A DNA stretch of 36,066 nucleotides, from NCBI GenBank assembly GCA_945861625.1, contig CAMAVI010000032.1:1-36066 (forward strand), in the 5' to 3' direction. The notes under the pieces are model-generated. The model made no database searches and was not told the DNA's origin. It saw only the letters and a list, made by a program, of their open reading frames with translations. Source of the DNA: Candidatus Sulfopaludibacter sp. SbA3. Lineage in GTDB: Bacteria > Acidobacteriota > Terriglobia > Bryobacterales > Bryobacteraceae. This document shows, piece by piece, positions 32,599 through 36,066 of this stretch (its first letter is position 1; every line of letters starts with the position of its first letter). Position numbers and translations under genes: made by a program.

Positions 32599-33357
32599 TT
32601 ACGGGTGAACTTCCACGCCCTTGGCCTTAAGTAGTGGAGCCGTCTTCGGAGCGGACATAAACGCGATGAACTTCTTTGCTGCGTCCATGTTTTGCGCGGA
32701 TGTACTGGCCGCCGCCGTGAACTTCACGTCGGTCGCATACTCTCCCGGCAGAGGGCCCAGAACTTCGATCCCTTTCACCGGTACGATCTCGCTATACAGC
32801 GTAATCACGAACTCCGCCTTGCCGGTGGCGACGTTCTCGGTGGACGCGCCCGAGCTCGGCGCCAGAATAATCTTCGGCTTCACCTGCGCGGCGATGCCCA
32901 GTTTTTCAAACATGTTATCGATGAAGCCGCGCGTCGCCCCATCTTGCGGATAGGTGATCGACTTGGCGTCCAGCAGCGCCTGCTTGAACGCGGCCACCGT
33001 GCGGATGTCCGCCTTGCGGGCTCCCGTGCGAATCCCAATGCCCAGCAGGGAGCGGCCCAGATACGCGCTCGATCCCTCGGTGAGCTTGCCTTGCTTGGTC
33101 AGCGCGGCCACGCCCTCGGAAGTAATGACCGTGGCGTCAAAACTTTCGCCCGCCTCGATCTTTTTCCGCAGCCCGAAGGTCGAGCTGTACTGAATCGCCA
33201 GCGGCGCGCCCATGGCTTTTTCGGCCTGCGGCGCGAGCTCTTCCATCGCGCCCTTCATGCCATTGGAGATCAGAAGTTTCACCGGCTTGCCCTGCGCGGA
33301 CAGCACGACTGCCGCGGCGGCAAACGCCAAGGACAGGGTGAGGCAGCGTTTCATCAT
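32599..33357 (-). CDS. Periplasmic solute-binding protein (ModA-like, SBP_bac_11)
   Basis: A 252-residue protein with a signal peptide (MMKRCLTLSLAFAAAAVVLSAQG) and a type II periplasmic binding fold: VKLLISNGMKGAMEELAPQAE, FDATVITSEGVAALTKQGKL, TGKAEFVITLYSEIVPVKGIEVLGPLP and the C-terminal AASTSAQNMDAAKKFIAFMSAP. It resembles molybdate-type ModA proteins, but the anion-binding residues are not certain and no ABC permease or ATPase gene is nearby. It may bind a small carboxylate for the adjacent transporters. The start is one of two adjacent ATGs (33357 or 33354); the frame to 33375 adds a poor extension. No clear ribosome site is present. Confidence 0.85.
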   Translation of the reverse strand: MMKRCLTLSLAFAAAAVVLSAQGKPVKLLISNGMKGAMEELAPQAEKAMGAPLAIQYSSTFGLRKKIEAGESFDATVITSEGVAALTKQGKLTEGSSAYLGRSLLGIGIRTGARKADIRTVAAFKQALLDAKSITYPQDGATRGFIDNMFEKLGIAAQVKPKIILAPSSGASTENVATGKAEFVITLYSEIVPVKGIEVLGPLPGEYATDVKFTAAASTSAQNMDAAKKFIAFMSAPKTAPLLKAKGVEVHP

Positions 33358-33381
33358 GGATTTATTGTAGGGCAAGACTCA

Positions 33382-34680
33382 CTACCTACGCGCCCGTGCG
33401 CTCATAAAATAAGTCCCCGCACCGGCGGCGATCAGGATCGCTCCCAGTTGCAGCGCGTTGACCGGGCCCACCGGCTCCGCGGTGTTGCGCACCATGGCCA
33501 GGATCAGCAGCAGCACAGGACAAATCGCGATCCCCACCGCGCCCGCCATCCCGCCCGGTACCTTGTAGGGACGCGGCAGTTCCGGCTCGCGAACCCGCAG
33601 CACAATGAGGGACGCAAACTCCATTAGGATGCTGAGCCCGGTGAGCAGCACGTCGAGAATGATTAGTTTGGCGAAGCTCAGGTTCAGCGCCAGCGCCCAC
33701 ACCAGCGTGCACGCGAAGATAGCAACCACCGGCGCACCTGTCTTGGGATGCCGCCATGCAAAGGTTTTCGGCAGGTAGCCATCCTCCGCCAGCACTGCCG
33801 GCAACCGTGATAACGCCATCGTTAACGCGTTGCACGTTCCAAAAGCTCCAATCATTCCCGCCACGGTAATCGCCGCGGCCAGCGCGCCGGCCATCATCCC
33901 ACCGCCCAGTACGGTGCGCGCAACCTCGGCCCATCCGCCGGTCGTCCATTGATCGCTGGAAAGTCCCGTGGCCGCCACCGCCGCAATGGGAACTACATAG
34001 CTGATCGCCACCAGCAGAATCGTCACCGCCATCGCCAGCGGATAATTTCTTTGCGGACGATCCACTTCCCCCGCGATGGGCGACGAATTGTCATAACCCA
34101 TGTAATTCCACATGACGACCAGGATCCCCAGCAAGAAATCGTAATGCGCGGGCGCGTGCGGCGTGCCGGACCCGGGATGCGTTGCGGCGTAGAAGGAAAG
34201 TACGGCAAACGGCGCGAGCAGCAGCGCCGTGGACGCGAACGAGCTCGCGCCGACCGCCTTCGCTCCGCCGAGATTGAGCAGCGCGCACGCGGCCAGCATC
34301 GCCACTCCGATCCAGAAGCCCCTGCCGCCGGCGGTGATGGCCGAGTTGAAGTGCCCCAGGTAGCTCACGAACAAAGTCGGGTAGATGGCCATGTCGAAGA
34401 TGCTGCCGGTCAGCGTCAGCCACGCCTCCATGAATCCGGCAAACGGCCCCATCGCGCGCCGCGCCCAGATGTAATACCCACCCTCTTCGGGGATCGCGCT
34501 GGCCAGTTCCGCCACCATCAACGCCGAGGGCAGTGCCCACACTACCGGCGTGATCAACAACACCAGAAGCGCTCCCCGATACCCCATCTGGGCGACGATG
34601 TCCTCGAGCCCGAAGGGTCCCCCGGCCACCATCAGATAGATGGAGGCGATCAGCGGCCACAGTGTGAGCTTACCTTTCAT
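33382..34680 (-). CDS. APC-family amino acid/organic cation permease
   Basis: A 432-residue membrane protein with about 12 helices. The first helix holds VAGGPFGLEDIVAQMGY, the unwound G-x-G substrate site typical of the APC superfamily; the conserved segments EEGGYYIWARRAMGPFAGFMEAW and NYMGYDNSSPIAGEVDRPQRNYPLA follow. Substrates are usually amino acids or polyamines. The frame reaches 34890, but the ATG at 34680 is the first one leading into helix 1, and upstream sequence holds a likely operator. It is the first gene of the six-gene operon: solute-binding protein follows 24 bp later. A TATACT lies 10 nt upstream and no ribosome site is seen. Confidence 0.9.
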   Translation of the reverse strand: MKGKLTLWPLIASIYLMVAGGPFGLEDIVAQMGYRGALLVLLITPVVWALPSALMVAELASAIPEEGGYYIWARRAMGPFAGFMEAWLTLTGSIFDMAIYPTLFVSYLGHFNSAITAGGRGFWIGVAMLAACALLNLGGAKAVGASSFASTALLLAPFAVLSFYAATHPGSGTPHAPAHYDFLLGILVVMWNYMGYDNSSPIAGEVDRPQRNYPLAMAVTILLVAISYVVPIAAVAATGLSSDQWTTGGWAEVARTVLGGGMMAGALAAAITVAGMIGAFGTCNALTMALSRLPAVLAEDGYLPKTFAWRHPKTGAPVVAIFACTLVWALALNLSFAKLIILDVLLTGLSILMEFASLIVLRVREPELPRPYKVPGGMAGAVGIAICPVLLLILAMVRNTAEPVGPVNALQLGAILIAAGAGTYFMSARARR

Positions 34681-34690
34681 TTTCCGCGTT

Positions 34691-34735
34691 AGTATACACT
34701 GCTCGCTGCTACACGTGAGCAGCAAATAGTAAAAT
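34691..34735. promoter_or_regulatory. Divergent promoter region of the catabolic operon and the Asp-box gene
   Basis: On the minus strand TATACT (34691-34696) is a -10 for the operon headed by the APC gene; on the plus strand TAAAAT (34730-34735) is a -10 for the gene starting at 34771. Neither has a good -35. Between them lies the palindrome at 34705-34723, which occupies both -35 regions, so both promoters may depend on one bound regulator. Confidence 0.45.
34705..34723. promoter_or_regulatory. Palindromic operator candidate GCTGCT-N7-AGCAGC
   Basis: A perfect 6-bp inverted repeat around a 7-nt centre that contains CACGTG. It lies between the two divergent -10 elements. The length and spacing suit a dimeric regulator such as a LacI- or GntR-type protein; none is encoded nearby. 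Confidence 0.5.
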
Positions 34736-34770
34736 AATTGCCAGAACATTCGGAGGAGGCCAAGCACCAA

Positions 34771-35886
34771 ATGAGCAGCGTACGGGTTCTCGTGGGCACG
34801 CGCAAAGGCGCGTTCATCATTGAATCGGATGGCAAGCGCAACAAGTGGAGCATCAGCGGGCCGCACTTCGGCGGCTGGGAGATGTATCACTTAAAGGGCT
34901 CGCCCGCCGATCCCAACCGCATCTATGCGTCGCAATGCAGCAGTTGGTTCGGGCAGACCATGCAGCGCTCCAGCGACGGCGGCAAGACCTGGGAGACCGT
35001 CGGTAACAAGTTCGTTTACGATGGCGTCCCCGGCACGCACCAGGGGTACGACGGCACGCCGCACCCTTGGGAGTTCAAACGCGTCTGGCACCTGGAACCT
35101 TCGCTGACCGATCCTGATACCGTCTACGCAGGCGTGGAGGACGCCGCGCTCTTCCGTTCCACCGATGGCGGGCAGACGTGGGCCGAACTTTCTGGCCTGC
35201 GCGGCCACGATACCGGGTCCAAGTGGGCTCCCGGCGCGGGCGGTATGTGTTTGCATACGATCCTGCTCGATCCCAGCAATCCGCAGCGGATGTACATCGC
35301 CATTTCGGCCGCGGGCGCGTTCCGCAGCGATGACGGCGGCGCGACCTGGAAGCCCATCAACAAAGGGCTACATTCCTTGCATATCCCCGATCCCACCGTC
35401 GAGGTCGGCCACTGCGTCCACCGCATCGCGATGAACCGCGCTCGCCCCAACACGCTCTTCATGCAGAAGCACTGGGACGTCATGCGCAGCGATAACGCCG
35501 GCGATTTCTGGCAGGAGGTCAGCGGCAATCTGCCCACGGACTTCGGATTCGTGATCGACGTGCACGCGCATGAGCCGGAGACGATTTACGTGATTCCCAT
35601 CAAGAGCGATTCGGAGCACTATCCCCCCGACGGAAAGCTGCGCGTCTACCGCAGCCGCACGGGCGGCAACGAATGGGAGCCGCTGAGCAAAGGGCTGCCG
35701 CAGGAGAACTGCTACGTGAACGTGCTGCGTGACGCCATGGCGGTCGATTCGCTCGATTCCTGCGGCGTCTACTTTGGGACGACCGGTGGGCAAGTCTACG
35801 CGTCGGCGGATGCCGGCGACAGTTGGACCGCGATTGCGCGCGATTTTCCGGCGGTGCTGTCGGTCGAAGTCCAGACGCTGCCGTGA
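34771..35886 (+). CDS. Asp-box (BNR) beta-propeller, exo-alpha-sialidase/glycosyl-hydrolase-like
   Basis: A 371-residue propeller. Asp-box motifs S-x-D-x-G-x-x-W occur five times: [32 protein letters not shown] and SADAGDSW. The start [14 protein letters not shown] and the [15 protein letters not shown] and [11 protein letters not shown] segments are typical of a family of cytoplasmic-looking WD40/YVTN/BNR-like proteins whose genes are often followed by a MoaD/ThiS-like gene. There is no signal peptide. Catalytic sialidase residues are not evident, so a binding role is as likely. The ATG at 34771 has GGAGGAGG 11 nt upstream; the frame upstream is shadow. The stop overlaps the truncated MoaD-like start as GTGA. 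Confidence 0.9.
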   Translation: MSSVRVLVGTRKGAFIIESDGKRNKWSISGPHFGGWEMYHLKGSPADPNRIYASQCSSWFGQTMQRSSDGGKTWETVGNKFVYDGVPGTHQGYDGTPHPWEFKRVWHLEPSLTDPDTVYAGVEDAALFRSTDGGQTWAELSGLRGHDTGSKWAPGAGGMCLHTILLDPSNPQRMYIAISAAGAFRSDDGGATWKPINKGLHSLHIPDPTVEVGHCVHRIAMNRARPNTLFMQKHWDVMRSDNAGDFWQEVSGNLPTDFGFVIDVHAHEPETIYVIPIKSDSEHYPPDGKLRVYRSRTGGNEWEPLSKGLPQENCYVNVLRDAMAVDSLDSCGVYFGTTGGQVYASADAGDSWTAIARDFPAVLSVEVQTLP

Positions 35887-36056
35887 TTCGCGTCGTACTC
35901 CCGGCACACCTGCGGACACTAGGTCTCGGACCGCTTAGAAGTATTCCTTTGGTAGCCAAACTTGACACGAGCGGCTTTGCGGGTAAACTTCCATTGGATG
36001 CAGGTCCTTTCGCGGTTGGCCCTGGCGTTCCAAGCGTCGATGCTGGCCGCCAATAA
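35883..36056 (+). pseudogene. Truncated MoaD/ThiS-like gene
   Basis: The GTG at 35883 overlaps the stop of the Asp-box gene (GTGA). The first 13 codons ([13 protein letters not shown]) match the start of the MoaD/ThiS beta-grasp proteins that commonly follow this gene type. After position about 35921 similarity ends and the frame runs on as an unrelated 44-residue tail to TAA at 36054-36056. The beta-grasp core and the C-terminal Gly-Gly are missing. A deletion right after codon 13 is the likely cause. Similarity is by eye; a short match could mislead. Confidence 0.6.
35962..35989 (+). promoter_or_regulatory. Promoter before the last, partial gene
   Basis: TTGACA at 35962-35967 and TAAACT at 35984-35989 are 16 bp apart, a strong pair. 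They lie 8 nt before an ATG at 35998, which has no ribosome site. Confidence 0.55.
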
Positions 36057-36066
36057 ATCCAACTTG
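35998..36066 (+). CDS. 5' end of an unidentified gene, cut by the window
   Basis: The ATG at 35998 begins a frame that stays open to the window edge (23 codons, MQVLSRLALAFQASMLAA then NKSNL). It begins with an amphipathic or hydrophobic helix, possibly a signal or anchor. The promoter directly upstream predicts a leaderless transcript. The gene cannot be identified from 23 codons. Confidence 0.4.
   Translation, partial: MQVLSRLALAFQASMLAANKSNL

Noticed and set aside
32599-33357. Calling the solute-binding protein ModA and the locus a molybdate system
   Set aside because: No ModB or ModC gene is adjacent and the neighbours are catabolic; only the fold is supported.

Overview
The window looks like chromosome from an Acidobacteriota bacterium, most likely of the Solibacter/Bryobacter type. 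The evidence is the high GC content, a secreted VWFA-related protein of the Acidobacteria-specific TIGR03436 type (8654-9649), a DUF1587/1592/1588/1585 cytochrome plus DUF1552 pair (19744-23535), a DUF2934 protein and several exported VOC proteins. The lineage is inferred from gene content only.

Layout. (1) 1-1471: 3' part of the NAD(P)HX dehydratase gene with an in-frame 24-bp minisatellite, then tsaE, then a DUF433 antitoxin gene whose DUF5615-like toxin partner is broken. (2) 1475-3624: groS-groL behind a promoter overlapped by a CIRCE operator and ended by a strong terminator. (3) 3618-7588: a small hypothetical gene, a membrane-anchored protein gene broken by a stop codon and an 11-bp tandem duplication, then a TPR protein and a RodZ-tail (DUF4115) protein. 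(4) 7592-11593, minus strand: methyltransferase, MarR regulator with twin operators, VWFA protein, HupE/UreJ-like protein and a YbhB-like protein. (5) 11706-16057: exported serine hydrolase, VOC-VOC-cupin fusion, NHL beta-propeller and a Tat-exported VOC protein. (6) 16430-18583: tRNA-Ile2(CAU) and a 2.1-kb island bounded by a 45-bp duplication of the tRNA 3' half. It carries a divergent tandem zinc-ribbon gene and a three-gene operon ending in a HEPN-type protein, and has no integrase. (7) 18699-26395: exported metallo-beta-lactamase-fold hydrolase and a divergent five-gene run (diheme cytochrome, DUF1552, ankyrin, double VOC, Rap1a/Tai-like). (8) 26413-28043: SemiSWEET/YgjV-like membrane protein, HAD phosphatase, DUF2934. 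(9) 28075-34680: a six-gene minus-strand operon (APC permease, solute-binding protein, Zn alcohol dehydrogenase, Rieske oxygenase, class II aldolase, SLC13 transporter), probably for uptake and breakdown of an organic acid. A divergent Asp-box propeller gene shares its control region. (10) 35883-36066: a truncated MoaD/ThiS start and the 5' end of another gene.

Two threads run across the window. Several genes (8588 minus, 9649 minus, 17040 plus, 35998 plus, perhaps 34680 minus) have a -10 hexamer only 6-10 nt before the start codon and no Shine-Dalgarno sequence, which predicts leaderless mRNAs. Much of the accessory content is predicted to be exported and of unknown substrate.

The best candidate for an undescribed system is the tRNA-bounded island at 16506-18583. 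It combines a HEPN R-x4-H protein, a three-helix membrane protein, a small winged-helix-like protein and a divergent Zn-ribbon protein. Its function is inferred from layout and motifs and was not tested.
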